This document shows positions 35,509-44,400 of a DNA stretch of 64,000 bases, one piece after another (position 1 is the first letter of the stretch; each line of letters opens with the position of its first letter). Both the position numbers and the translations under genes were made by a program. Source of the DNA: Telluria antibiotica (GTDB taxonomy: Bacteria; Pseudomonadota; Gammaproteobacteria; Burkholderiales; Burkholderiaceae_D). The DNA lies in assembly GCF_011682055.1 (NCBI RefSeq), contig NZ_JAAQOM010000001.1:186001-250000 (forward strand). The letters run 5' to 3'. Below the pieces are notes generated by a model, which made no database searches, was not told where the DNA came from, and was given only the letters and a program-made list of their open reading frames with translations.

Positions 35509-35868
35509 ATGAGCAAATCTAACCGGCCGGCCGACATCTATCTTCGTTTCCTGCAACTTGCGGAGGCGTTGCGCGGCTTGCCGTCGCTGCCCATGCTCGA
35601 CCCGCTGGAAGAGCGCATCCTCGGGACCGTCGCCCGCGCGATGCAGGACGGCGAACGGCTGTGCGTGCGCGACATGATGGCCAAGAAGGAACTCGGCGCG
35701 CCGGCCACGGTGCACAGCCGCCTCACGTCGATGCGCGAAAAAGGCTGGATCATGCTGACCGACACCGAGGACACGCGGCGCAAGCAGGTCACGCTCACGC
35801 AGGCCGCGCTGGCCCATTTCGACAAGCTGTCGAAATGCATGGTCAAGGCCGTCGAAAAGACGGGCTGA
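35509..35868 (+). CDS. MarR-like winged-helix DNA-binding protein
   Basis: A 119-aa protein with a single winged helix: MLDPLEERILGTVARAM as helix 1, the recognition-helix region LGAPATVHSRLTSMREKGW, and the wing ITLTDTEDTRRKQVTLT-like segment (MLTDTEDTRRKQVTLTQAAL). It lacks the long N- and C-terminal dimerisation helices of full MarR proteins. It is divergent from a membrane protein gene and converges on pilY1. The start codon sits seven bases after TATAAT, suggesting a leaderless mRNA. Confidence 0.82.
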   Translation: MSKSNRPADIYLRFLQLAEALRGLPSLPMLDPLEERILGTVARAMQDGERLCVRDMMAKKELGAPATVHSRLTSMREKGWIMLTDTEDTRRKQVTLTQAALAHFDKLSKCMVKAVEKTG

Positions 35869-35877
35869 CGTTCGACG

Positions 35878-35895
35878 GGGCGGCCGCAGCCGCCC
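35878..35895. terminator. Hairpin between MarR-like gene and pilY1
   Basis: GGGCGGC (35878-35884), loop CGCA, inverse GCCGCCC (35889-35895). It sits in the 33-bp gap between two convergent genes and could end both transcripts; there is no T-run. Confidence 0.5.
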
Positions 35896-35901
35896 TCCCG
35901 C

Positions 35902-38900
35902 TCAATCCCCCGACGTATACGTGTAGACGCGCTTGCGCTTCGAGGTGATCGCCGGGCGGATGCGCTGCGGCGAGATCGCCACGCTGGCGCCGGCCGCCCC
36001 GGCACCGCCCTTCTGCACGGCGCCCAGCACGACGGACACCGCCTTGCCCCCGATCGGCACGCTGTTCGCCTTGACGGGCGACGGCGGCAGGCCGCCGCCC
36101 ACGAACACGGACGAACGATTGCCGCCGCACAGGCCGGGCACGTTGATGGCGCCCGAGCCGTTCAGCAGGTTGACCCAGTAGCCGCGCGCCTCGCCCAGCG
36201 CCGTCGAGCAGCTGGCGTTGTCCGCCGGGACGGGACGGTTCGTGCTGAACGTGACCATGCCGCTCGCGATCAGCGCGGACGTCACGACCTGCTCGCCCTG
36301 GCCGTACTGGTTCAGGTTCATGTACCAGCCCTTGGCGCTCGAATTGGGCAGGATCTTCGTCGTCGAGCAGTCCGTTCCGCTGGTGTAGTCCGTCATGCCG
36401 TCGAGGTTCGTGGCCGGCGTGCCCGTGGCCGCCGTCAGGTCGTCGAGGTAGACGTAGAAGCGGTTCGTCACGTTCGAATACGGGTATTGCGATTGCAGCG
36501 GATGCTCGCGGTCGCCGCTGCCCAGCGCCACGTAGACCTTGCCCTGGATCGCGAGCAGCGCCGGCGTGAACAGGAACTTGCGCCCCGCCCCGGACGTGTA
36601 CGCGACCTTGCGCGACGTCCAGGCGTCCGGCGCGGCGGGCACGCGGCCCGCATAGCTGGCGAGGAAGTCGATGCGGTAGATATTGCCGCCCGTGTCCGCC
36701 GCGTACGCATAGTCCGGATAGCCGTCGTTGTCGACGTCGACGAGCGCGACGTCGGCCGCCACGGCGCGGTCGGTCTGGAACGAACGCAGGACGGCACCCG
36801 TGTTCGCATCCAGCACGTACACGAAGCCACCCTTGCCGGCACCGCACGACGGCGACGCCGTGTTGGCGTCCTCGCAGGCGTCATAGCCGCCGCCCACGAC
36901 GAGCACGGGCGTCGTCGTCGAATAACCCTTGATGAAGCCGACGTTCGGCGTCGACCACGTCTGCCCGACGCCGGACATGCCGGCCGTGCAGCCCGTGTCG
37001 TCGCCCAGGTTCGGGCAGCCGGCCTTCCACTTGTACACGGGGCTGTCCGGGTTCGACACGTCCAGGCCGTACAGCATGCGGCCGCCGCGTCGCATCGACG
37101 GGAAGATCCACACTTTCGAATTGTCGGCGTTCTGGTACAGGCCGATCGACCCGTCGAAGAAGTAATCCTTGGGCGTCGGCGTGGGCGTAATGGACGTCGA
37201 CAGGTTCGGGTAGCTGACCAGCGGCGTGTTGTTCTTCAGGCGCTGCAGGCGACCGAAAAACTCGGGCGCCACGAACGACCAGCTCTCGACGCCGCTCGTC
37301 GCGTTCACCGCGTGCAGCGCGCCGTCGTTGGCGCCGTAGAACACGCGCACGCCGATCGTGCCGCCGTAGTTGACGGGCAGCGGGCGCGAGTGGATGACGT
37401 CGCCGTGGATCGAGGGCCGCGTCGTCGTCGTGCTGCCCGTGCCCTTTTCGTTGTTGACGTCCGCACCCTGGATGAAGCTGACGACGTCGGCGGACAGGCC
37501 CGACGTGGCCTGTCCGAACGATGCCAGCGCCGTGCCGGACAAGGTCAGCATGTTGCGGTTGACGGCCTGGCCTCCCGTCCACGCGCCGCTGATGTTCCCC
37601 TGGCGCAGGATCTCGGCGGCCCCGCCCTTTTCCACTTGCGGGCCGTCCGGCACGTCGGAATACGGGCTGCCGCCGTTCGTCGCGCAGGCGCTGGCCGGGT
37701 CGGGATTGATGCCCAGGCCGCTCCAGTACGCGCCCGAATCCGACGTCCAATAGCTCGTCGCGCACGGCGTGACGAAGCCCGTCACCGTGTTGACGGCGAT
37801 GTTGCCGTTCGCGTCGCCCAGCTCGATGTTGGCGCCGCTGGCGATCAACTGGTAGCGCTTCAGGTTGCCGAACCAGCGCGGGTGGGCGTCCGGGTCCGGG
37901 CGGAACATGCCGATGAAGACCTGGTTCTCGTTCTGCGAACGGTTCGTCGCGTTGACCGGCAGGCTGGTCGACGCGAACGTCGAGTTCACGGCCTGGATCT
38001 CGATGATGATCTGGCGCAGCGCATCGAGGATCGCCTGTTCGCTCTTGGCGGCGAAATACTTGCCGCCGCCCGCCTTGGCCATGCTCATCAGGAGGGACGT
38101 CTGGGTGGCGTTCTGCTGCGCATTGTAGACGTCGATCGTATAGGTCGTCACGGACGAGCGCACGGACGATCCCGCGACCGGTATGCCACGGTCGTGCATC
38201 AGGCGCGCCCACTCGTCGGCGTTGAACGGGGCCGTGTCCGTCGTCGTCGTGCCGGTCGGGGTGTCCGTCAGGATGATGTTCGTGCCGACGATGTTGTACG
38301 CGCTCGTGCCGGCCGGGCAGGATGCCAGCGTGGTGCTCGTCGGCGCGTTGCCGTACGTGCAGCTGATGTTGGTGCCCGTGCAGGACGACGCATAGTCGGA
38401 CGTCGACGCCGGCGGGCTCGCATAGCATTGCGACGTCTTGCCGAGGTTCGTCGTCGTCGTGTAGGCCGGCGTCGTCGTGTTGCTGACGGACGTCGGCGTC
38501 ACGGTCTGCGTGACCGTGTACTGGCGCTTGCTCGTCGCCGTCTGCGTCACCTGGACCAGGCGATAGCCGGAACCCCTGCAGCTGCCGGCGTTGCCGGACA
38601 GCGCGCCCGAATACGTGCACGTGCTGTTGGTCGGGCACGACAGGCCGCCGAAGTCGGTCGTCGTCGCCGGATTCCAGTTGCCGGCCGCCGAGCCGACACC
38701 GTTATAGCAACCGGCGCCCTTGCCGTTCGCGTCCTGGGTAGTGCTGGCGCTGCTCGTCGCCGTGGTCACGCTGCCGACTGCGGCGCCGACCGTGTACGAG
38801 CAGCTGTAGGTCGTCGTCGTCGTGCTGGTGCCGCTGGTCGTGGTCTGCGTCTGCGGGCAGTCGTGCAGGTCACCGTGGTCGCTTGCCGGCACATCGGCGG

Positions 38901-39912
38901 CCGTCGAGTAATACCCCGTCGTCGTGCCGGTGTACGTCGTGACGGTGCCCTGCACGGGCTGGCCGGGGCTCGTCGTGGCCGGATGGTAGACGGATTGCGT
39001 GACCGTGTACGCCAGGCTGCCGGCCGGGCAAGCGATGGGATTCACGTTGGCCGTCGCCCCGCCGATCGAGCACCCTTCCGTGAACGCGGCGCACTGCGTC
39101 GCGTATGCATCCCGCTCCGGCAACGCAGCCGTCGCGCTCGCATAGCAGGCGGCCGTGACGCCCACGTTGCTCGTCGTCGTCGCGTTCTGCTCCGTGAAGT
39201 TGGGCAATCCCAGTTGCGACACGGTGCTGCCGTTCAGTGCGTTGAGCGCGGCCGTGTTGGGATCGCTGTCCTTGGTGGGACCTCTCGAGTCCGTATTGCC
39301 GATGAAGATGACGAAGGTCTTGCCGCACGTGTTCGCGGCCGTCAGCGGCGAGCGGAACGTGGAATACGGCGTCGTGTAGCCGGCCGAGTCGGCAATGCTG
39401 GCGATGACGCCGCCGGGCGAAAACGCGTTGGCGCCGGCAAAATAGTTGTAGACGTCGTACATCAGGTCGCCGTACGGCGTATTCGCGTTGCGCTTCTCGT
39501 TCGGCGACGTGATGTTGTTGTAGATGGTCCCCAGCTGGCTCGTAAAGCTGGCCTTCGCCGTGGTGTCCAGCGGGCGGATGGCGGAGCGGATGAAACCGCC
39601 GTCGTCGTTGGCGTTGCCCCCGGTGACGAATTCCATCAGTCCCATGCTGACCGAGCTGTCCAGCGTGGGCAGCAGGTTCGAGATCGCGCGCGCTTCCGAC
39701 TGGCCCTGCTGCAGCCCGCCCGGCCATTGCTGGCTCTGGCGCGACCAGTTCGCCGTATTGTCGAGCACGATCAGGATGCGCGGATTGACGGCACTGCCGC
39801 CGGAGGCGCCCGTGAAGATGTCGATGTCTTCGGCGGCCGCGCGGATCGGCATGAAGGCCAGGTTCGTGGACAACGCCAGCGCGAGGGCCGCGGCGGGGCG
39901 GGAACGGGTCAT
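35902..39912 (-). CDS. pilY1: PilY1 family type IV pilus tip/assembly protein
   Basis: A 1336-aa exported protein (signal AALALALSTNLAFMPIRAAA). The N-terminal half is a vWA-like domain: RILIVLDNTANWS replaces the MIDAS DxSxS with DxTxN, followed by NTPYGDLMYDVYNYFAG. A Thr/Ser/Tyr-rich, Cys-containing insertion covers roughly residues 290-540, with runs such as TSGTSTTTTTYSCSYT. The C-terminal PilY1 beta-propeller carries VRVFYGANDGALHAVNATSG, RPSIHGDVIHSRPLPV and a calcium-type loop DVDNDGYPDYAYAADTGG (about 1056-1073), as in P. aeruginosa PilY1. It is last in the minor pilin operon; its ATG overlaps the pilX stop. It promotes pilus extension and surface adhesion. Confidence 0.95.
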   Translation of the reverse strand: MTRSRPAAALALALSTNLAFMPIRAAAEDIDIFTGASGGSAVNPRILIVLDNTANWSRQSQQWPGGLQQGQSEARAISNLLPTLDSSVSMGLMEFVTGGNANDDGGFIRSAIRPLDTTAKASFTSQLGTIYNNITSPNEKRNANTPYGDLMYDVYNYFAGANAFSPGGVIASIADSAGYTTPYSTFRSPLTAANTCGKTFVIFIGNTDSRGPTKDSDPNTAALNALNGSTVSQLGLPNFTEQNATTTSNVGVTAACYASATAALPERDAYATQCAAFTEGCSIGGATANVNPIACPAGSLAYTVTQSVYHPATTSPGQPVQGTVTTYTGTTTGYYSTAADVPASDHGDLHDCPQTQTTTSGTSTTTTTYSCSYTVGAAVGSVTTATSSASTTQDANGKGAGCYNGVGSAAGNWNPATTTDFGGLSCPTNSTCTYSGALSGNAGSCRGSGYRLVQVTQTATSKRQYTVTQTVTPTSVSNTTTPAYTTTTNLGKTSQCYASPPASTSDYASSCTGTNISCTYGNAPTSTTLASCPAGTSAYNIVGTNIILTDTPTGTTTTDTAPFNADEWARLMHDRGIPVAGSSVRSSVTTYTIDVYNAQQNATQTSLLMSMAKAGGGKYFAAKSEQAILDALRQIIIEIQAVNSTFASTSLPVNATNRSQNENQVFIGMFRPDPDAHPRWFGNLKRYQLIASGANIELGDANGNIAVNTVTGFVTPCATSYWTSDSGAYWSGLGINPDPASACATNGGSPYSDVPDGPQVEKGGAAEILRQGNISGAWTGGQAVNRNMLTLSGTALASFGQATSGLSADVVSFIQGADVNNEKGTGSTTTTRPSIHGDVIHSRPLPVNYGGTIGVRVFYGANDGALHAVNATSGVESWSFVAPEFFGRLQRLKNNTPLVSYPNLSTSITPTPTPKDYFFDGSIGLYQNADNSKVWIFPSMRRGGRMLYGLDVSNPDSPVYKWKAGCPNLGDDTGCTAGMSGVGQTWSTPNVGFIKGYSTTTPVLVVGGGYDACEDANTASPSCGAGKGGFVYVLDANTGAVLRSFQTDRAVAADVALVDVDNDGYPDYAYAADTGGNIYRIDFLASYAGRVPAAPDAWTSRKVAYTSGAGRKFLFTPALLAIQGKVYVALGSGDREHPLQSQYPYSNVTNRFYVYLDDLTAATGTPATNLDGMTDYTSGTDCSTTKILPNSSAKGWYMNLNQYGQGEQVVTSALIASGMVTFSTNRPVPADNASCSTALGEARGYWVNLLNGSGAINVPGLCGGNRSSVFVGGGLPPSPVKANSVPIGGKAVSVVLGAVQKGGAGAAGASVAISPQRIRPAITSKRKRVYTYTSGD

Positions 39913-40490
39913 GGGCTTGCTCCGGGTTGCGGACAGTTGGTGGCGATTTCGTCCCTGCCGACGCGGACGGAGACGCCCTGGACGACCTTGACCGAGGTTT
40001 GCGTGGCCGTGTCGGTGGCGACGGCGGTCACGTCCCAGACGCTGTTGTCGCAGCTGGAATTGCCGTCGTTCGCGCCGGACACGCCGTACAACTGCGGGGT
40101 CCCGTCCGAACAGCCGGCGTCTTCGGCACTGCTCATGTCGAGGTCCGTGTTCTTGATGGGCTGGACCTTCAGGCAGGCCGGGGGCGGCGTGAGCGTGACC
40201 TTGACGTCCGTCTTGCCGTCGCCGTCCGTGTCGACGCAGCGCTGGTTCGGCGCGCCGCACGGATTCGCCAGCGCCGCACCCGGCGTCGTCGTGAAGTTGG
40301 CGGTACTGATCGTCTCTTCCAGCACGGAACGGGCGGCCGAGAGCGCCTGGTCGCGCCGCTGCATGTTGCCGACCACCTGCAGGTTCGAGTTGCCCAGGTT
40401 GACGCTGGCCAGCGCCAGCATCGTCAACAGCAGCAGCATGATCAAGGCGGTCACCAGCGTGATGCCCTGCTGGCGGCGTGGGTAGGTCAT
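39909..40490 (-). CDS. pilX: Minor pilin-like PilX
   Basis: A 193-aa protein beginning MTYPRRQQGITLVTALIMLL: a short basic leader ending in Gly followed by a hydrophobic N-helix, with Thr at the position usually held by Glu5. This matches PilX/PilX_N proteins. The C-terminal domain has DTDGDGKTDVKVT, a possible calcium-binding loop, and paired cysteines. The gene starts inside the end of pilW (ATGG/TCA overlap of 4 bases) and its stop overlaps the pilY1 start by 4 bases, so expression is coupled. Confidence 0.9.
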   Translation of the reverse strand: MTYPRRQQGITLVTALIMLLLLTMLALASVNLGNSNLQVVGNMQRRDQALSAARSVLEETISTANFTTTPGAALANPCGAPNQRCVDTDGDGKTDVKVTLTPPPACLKVQPIKNTDLDMSSAEDAGCSDGTPQLYGVSGANDGNSSCDNSVWDVTAVATDTATQTSVKVVQGVSVRVGRDEIATNCPQPGASP

Positions 40491-41557
40491 GGCTGTTTCC
40501 TTCCGACGGGATTCGACAGCGACACGACGGTCTGGAACACGTGGCGCTTGCGGCCGTCGCTGAACGGACCGGCCGTGCGCGCGCTGCCGTCGGCCGCCGT
40601 GCCGAGGGCGTACGTCTTCGTATCCGTGTAGCCGGGCGTCGCGCTCGGGCTGCGCGCCAGCACGTGCAGCCGGACGGCGACCACGTTGCGCCAGTTCGCG
40701 GCCGCGCAGCCGGGCTGGCCGCAGCCGTTCGCATTCGCCGGTGCGCTCGTGTACAGGCCCACCGTGCCGTCGCCGACCGTGTCGATGCCGTATTCGAACT
40801 GCACGTTCTCGATGTCTTCCGCCAGCGGCACCGTCACGAAGCGCAGCCCCGTGTCCGTGTTGCGCAGCTCCGCGCGCTTCAAGGTGGGGATGCCGTCGCC
40901 GTCCTGGTCGTTGTTGGCGACGAAGTAGATATGCGTCTGGTAGCGGCGCGTGACGGCCAGCGTGCCGGAGCCGGCCGCGCTCGTGCAGTTGCGCTGGTGG
41001 CGTTGCAGCTGCGACGTGTCGACGTCCAGCGCGTACCAGTCGGCCGGGTTGGCGGAACCCAGTTCGCTCGAATTGCCGCACAGCGAGGCCTGGAACAGCG
41101 GGCCGGCCGGATCGTTGGCGCTGCAGTTCGGGTCGCCCGCCACGCAGGCGCGCGTGTGGCGCACGACGATCAGCGTCGTGCCCGGGCGCACGTCGCTCAC
41201 GCAGGACGGCAAGGTGTCGCCGACGTCGAAGCCCTGCACGTGCAGCGGCAGCATGGCCTTCAGTGCGGCCAGCGTGGCGGCGCACGGGTCGGGCACGGCC
41301 GCCGGCGTGGCCAGTGTCGTCGGGTCGAATTCGCCGTAGAAGCCGGCGTTGCGCAAGTCGTTCGCGAGCGTGTCGACGGCGTAGCGCCCGTTCTCGATCT
41401 GGCGGTTGGCGCGCTCGATCTCGGCCTGCGCGCGGCTGTTGTGGAAGAACAGCGTGGTCATGGCGACGACGATCAACAGCCCCATCGTCACGGCGACGAG
41501 CAGTTCGGGCAGGGAAAAGCCGGCGGCGCGGCGGACGGTCAAGGGGGTGGAGGCCAT
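40487..41557 (-). CDS. pilW: Minor pilin PilW
   Basis: A 356-aa prepilin-like protein. The leader RRAAG is followed by FSLPELLVAVTMGLLIVVAM, with the Glu replaced by the PilW-typical SLPELL arrangement where Glu is at +5. The body contains ANRQIENGRYAVDTLANDLR, then NAGFYGEFDP, strongly characteristic of PilW. A DQDGDGIPTLKRAELRNTD segment is a possible Ca-binding loop. The start at ATG 41557 follows TAGGAACCACG. It lies 8 bp after pilV and overlaps pilX by 4 bases. Confidence 0.93.
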   Translation of the reverse strand: MASTPLTVRRAAGFSLPELLVAVTMGLLIVVAMTTLFFHNSRAQAEIERANRQIENGRYAVDTLANDLRNAGFYGEFDPTTLATPAAVPDPCAATLAALKAMLPLHVQGFDVGDTLPSCVSDVRPGTTLIVVRHTRACVAGDPNCSANDPAGPLFQASLCGNSSELGSANPADWYALDVDTSQLQRHQRNCTSAAGSGTLAVTRRYQTHIYFVANNDQDGDGIPTLKRAELRNTDTGLRFVTVPLAEDIENVQFEYGIDTVGDGTVGLYTSAPANANGCGQPGCAAANWRNVVAVRLHVLARSPSATPGYTDTKTYALGTAADGSARTAGPFSDGRKRHVFQTVVSLSNPVGRKQP

Positions 41558-41565
41558 CGTGGTTC

Positions 41566-42147
41566 CTAGCTGCAGTCGGGCAGGCCGATCGTCACCTGCA
41601 CGGCGATCGCGCGCCGGTTGGCGTCCGGGCCGTACCGGTTGGCGCCGCACGACAGAGAAGGCGCCAGGGTCGCATGCAGGCCCTGCCAGGCGACGCTGAT
41701 GCGATAGATGCCGGGCTGGCACACGCCCGCCGCGGGGTTCGGCGCCTGCAACTGTTCGACGCAGCCGCGCGCGCCGACCATCGCGCCGGACGCACTGCCG
41801 GCGCTCGTCTTTTCAGCGCTGCCCTGCAATGCCTGGCTCCACTCGCACTGGTCGCGCGCGGCGCCGATGGCAAGCGACGTGCAGTCCGTCGGCGATGAGT
41901 CGCCCGTGCCGAGCGGCGCCGTGGTGACGTAGTCGGGCGCGTGCGCGGGGTTGCCGAGCAGGCGGGCGCGCATGTCGTCCAGCAGCACGACGGCCTGGGC
42001 GCGCTGGTACGACTCGACGGTGCCGACCTGCATCTTGGCCTGCAGCGCCGCGATGCCGAGCAGGCCGAAGGCGAGCACGACGACGGTCACGAGGACCTCG
42101 ACCAGCGTCAGGCCCGCGTTGGCGGATGGGCGCGCCGGCTGCCTCAC
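41566..42147 (-). CDS. pilV: Minor pilin PilV
   Basis: A 193-aa prepilin-like protein starting at GTG 42147, one base after the fimT stop. The leader ends NAG, followed by LTLVEVLVTVVVLAFGLLGI with Glu at position 5. ALQAKMQVGTVESYQRAQAV, then VLLDDMRARLLGNP, is the typical PilV continuation. The C-terminal part has several Cys (CTSLAIGAARDQCEW, GCVEQL, CQPGIYRISVAWQG). GTG initiation and close spacing indicate translational coupling. Together with FimT, PilW and PilX it forms the priming complex at the pilus tip. Confidence 0.92.
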   Translation of the reverse strand: MRQPARPSANAGLTLVEVLVTVVVLAFGLLGIAALQAKMQVGTVESYQRAQAVVLLDDMRARLLGNPAHAPDYVTTAPLGTGDSSPTDCTSLAIGAARDQCEWSQALQGSAEKTSAGSASGAMVGARGCVEQLQAPNPAAGVCQPGIYRISVAWQGLHATLAPSLSCGANRYGPDANRRAIAVQVTIGLPDCS

Positions 42148-42148
42148 G

Positions 42149-42607
42149 TCAGCACCCCGTGGACAGCAGGCGCGGACGCCCACTGAGATCGACCTGCACG
42201 CAGCGGTGCGTGGAGGCGCCGTCGACGGCGATGTCGAACGACGGCGACGTGTCGCTCGCCACGCGGCCGTTGGACAAATAGACGACCGAGGCCGGCGCCG
42301 TGATCGTCGCGCCCAACACGGGGCCGTGGTTGGCAATCGGGTGGCCCGTGTCGGTCGGGTTCGGGATGCTCCAGCCGGCCTGCCAGCCGGCCGCGGCGCT
42401 CTGCAACGTCACCTGGGCGTTGCGCTTGATCGCTTCGCTGCGCGTGAGCATCAACGCGGCGTACAGGTCCGTGCTGGCGTTGCGTGCGCGCTGCCCCGCC
42501 ACGAGGCTCTTGAACGCGGGCGCGGCCATCGCGGACAGGATCGCCGTGACGGCCACGACCGCCAGGAGTTCGATCACCGTGAAGCCGCCGCGGCGCGAGG
42601 TCACCAT
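42149..42607 (-). CDS. fimT: Minor pilin FimT/GspH-like
   Basis: A 152-aa prepilin-like protein: leader TSRRGG followed by FTVIELLAVVAVTAILSAMA, with Glu5 kept. Next comes the GspH/FimT signature NASTDLYAALMLTRSEAIKR and NAQVTL. The body ends with RPRLLSTGC. The ATG at 42607 lies within the end of pilE, overlapping it by 7 bases. It is second in the pilin operon. Confidence 0.93.
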   Translation of the reverse strand: MVTSRRGGFTVIELLAVVAVTAILSAMAAPAFKSLVAGQRARNASTDLYAALMLTRSEAIKRNAQVTLQSAAAGWQAGWSIPNPTDTGHPIANHGPVLGATITAPASVVYLSNGRVASDTSPSFDIAVDGASTHRCVQVDLSGRPRLLSTGC

Positions 42608-43005
42608 AGGTTCGACGGCGTCCGGGCGCCGCTGTTGTCGATCGTGAGCACGCTGTCGCCGGCCTGGCGCGTGCCCGCGATCGGCGCGGCCGTGATCGTG
42701 AAGCTGGGCGGCGGGCCGTCCGACGCGTCGATCTGGATCGAATAATTCGCCGCGACGTCGCTGGGCGGCGGCAGGTTCAGCGCCGTGGTGGTGGTCGCAT
42801 ACGCGTGCGCATCGGCGAAATACTGCGCCTGCGCCTGCGCGAGCGTCAGCAGATAGCTTTGCGCGGCCGAGCGGTGGCCGCGCACCAGGTAAGAGCCGTA
42901 GGTGGGATAGGCGATCGCGGCCAGGATCGCCACGATGGCGACGGCAGCCAGCAGTTCGACGAGCGTGAAGCCGCGCGGGCGGCGTTTCGGTATTTGAGGA
43001 ACCAT
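42601..43005 (-). CDS. pilE: PilE-type type IV (minor) pilin
   Basis: A prepilin of about 134 aa started at ATG 43005 (MVPQIPKRRPRG leader), then FTLVELLAAVAIVAILAAIA with Glu5 and a PilE continuation YPTYGSYLVRGHRSAAQSYL, then LTLAQAQAQYFADAHAYATT. An in-frame ATG at 43023 and GTG at 43029 are alternative starts; none has a clear ribosome site. The short C-terminal domain NYSIQIDASDGPPPSFTITA resembles the ComP/PilE group of minor pilins, including DNA-uptake pilins. It heads the six-gene operon. Confidence 0.9.
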   Translation of the reverse strand: MVPQIPKRRPRGFTLVELLAAVAIVAILAAIAYPTYGSYLVRGHRSAAQSYLLTLAQAQAQYFADAHAYATTTTALNLPPPSDVAANYSIQIDASDGPPPSFTITAAPIAGTRQAGDSVLTIDNSGARTPSNLW

Positions 43006-43145
43006 GGGACCAAGACTATACATTGCCACACGGAAATACTATCACAATGTATCAATTTGTGGCATCGGTACGACATTCGATCAACACATTACGGTAAGGT
43101 AATTCTCATGCTGCGCGTTCCATTTCAACCCTGGAAGTGGGTACG

Positions 43146-44399
43146 ATGGCATTCCCTGGACAACCTGCCGCACGGCCCCGCATGAACATCGTCAAGCGCA
43201 TCATGAAAGCCAACGAGGACCGCGACCCGCAGCGCCTCGCGATGAAATACCGCGCCTTGCGCGACAACCCGTTCTCCTTCCTGCGCGGCACGTGCCAGCT
43301 GTTCTACGACCGCCTGGCGGAAACCGGCTTCGACACGGCGGCGCCCCCCGTCTGGTGCTGCGGCGACCTGCACCTGGAAAACTTCGGCAGCTACAAGGGC
43401 GACAACCGGCTCGTCTATTTCGACATCAACGATTTCGACGAAGCGGCCCTCGCGCCGGCCACGTGGGAGCTGGTGCGCCTCGCGGCCAGCCTGCACGTCG
43501 GCCTGGAAGCGCTCGGCCTGCCGGCGGAGCGCGCCGGCGCACTCGTCGAGCACCTGCTGGACCAGTATACGCTCGCGCTCGCCTGCGGCAAACCGGGCTG
43601 GATCGAGCGCGACACGGCCCACGGCACCGTGCGCGAATTGCTCGACCAGTTGCGCGACCGCTCCCGCATCGACTGGCTGAACGGCCGCACGCGTGTCGTG
43701 CGCCGGCGCCGCCGACTGCTCGTCGACGGGCGCCGCACGCTGGCCGTGTCCGACGCCGAGCGCGCCGCCGTCACGGCGACCGTGCACGCGTTCGCGGCCA
43801 GCCAGCCGGCGCCGGCGTTCTTCCACGTGCTCGACGTGGCGCGCCGCATCGCCGGCACGGGCAGCCTCGGGGTGGCGCGCTGGGTCGTGCTCGTCGAAGG
43901 CCATGGCTCGCCCGACCGCAACTACCTGTTCGATTTGAAACAGGCCGTGCCGTCGTCGCTGGCCCACCTGTTTCCGCGGCTGCAGCCACGCTGGCATGAC
44001 GACGCGCACCGCATCGCCGGCGTGCAGCAGCGCATGCAGGCCGTCACTGCTGCATTCCTGCATCCCGTCACGCATGGCGGCCGGCCGTTCGTGCTGCGCG
44101 CCTTGCAGCCGAGCGAGGACCGGTTGCCGTTCGACCGCTTCGGCACCCAGGCGGAACTCTGCGACGGTGCCATCGCCATGCTGGGGCGCTGCGTCGCGTG
44201 GGCCCAGCTGCGCAGCGCCGGCCGCCAGGGGTCGGCGATTGCGGACGAATTGATCGCGTTTGCCGGCAAGAAGAAATGGCGCCGCCGGGTCGCGCAGGCG
44301 GGCGCCGCGGCGGCGCGGCAGGTATTGGCCGACTGGAACCTGTTCGCGGCCGCGTACGATGCGGGACAATACCGGATCGCGAACGAATCGGAAACCTGA
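43146..44399 (+). CDS. DUF2252 family protein
   Basis: A 417-aa protein of the DUF2252 family, distantly related to small-molecule kinases of the aminoglycoside-phosphotransferase fold. Characteristic stretches are ALRDNPFSFLRGTCQLFYDR, WCCGDLHLENFGSYKGDNR and YFDINDFDEAALAPATWELV, where GDLHLENFG corresponds to the HxDxxxxN catalytic-loop pattern and FDINDFDE to the metal-binding DFG-like position. The start follows GGAAG at 8-base spacing. The gene ends one base before the mgtC-like ATG. Substrate unknown. Confidence 0.88.
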   Translation: MAFPGQPAARPRMNIVKRIMKANEDRDPQRLAMKYRALRDNPFSFLRGTCQLFYDRLAETGFDTAAPPVWCCGDLHLENFGSYKGDNRLVYFDINDFDEAALAPATWELVRLAASLHVGLEALGLPAERAGALVEHLLDQYTLALACGKPGWIERDTAHGTVRELLDQLRDRSRIDWLNGRTRVVRRRRRLLVDGRRTLAVSDAERAAVTATVHAFAASQPAPAFFHVLDVARRIAGTGSLGVARWVVLVEGHGSPDRNYLFDLKQAVPSSLAHLFPRLQPRWHDDAHRIAGVQQRMQAVTAAFLHPVTHGGRPFVLRALQPSEDRLPFDRFGTQAELCDGAIAMLGRCVAWAQLRSAGRQGSAIADELIAFAGKKKWRRRVAQAGAAAARQVLADWNLFAAAYDAGQYRIANESET

Positions 44400-44400
44400 C

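Noticed and set aside
36487..40485. Plus-strand open frame of over 1300 codons opposite pilY1
   Set aside because: No domain motifs, Arg/Val-rich composition; fully explained as a shadow of pilY1 and pilX.
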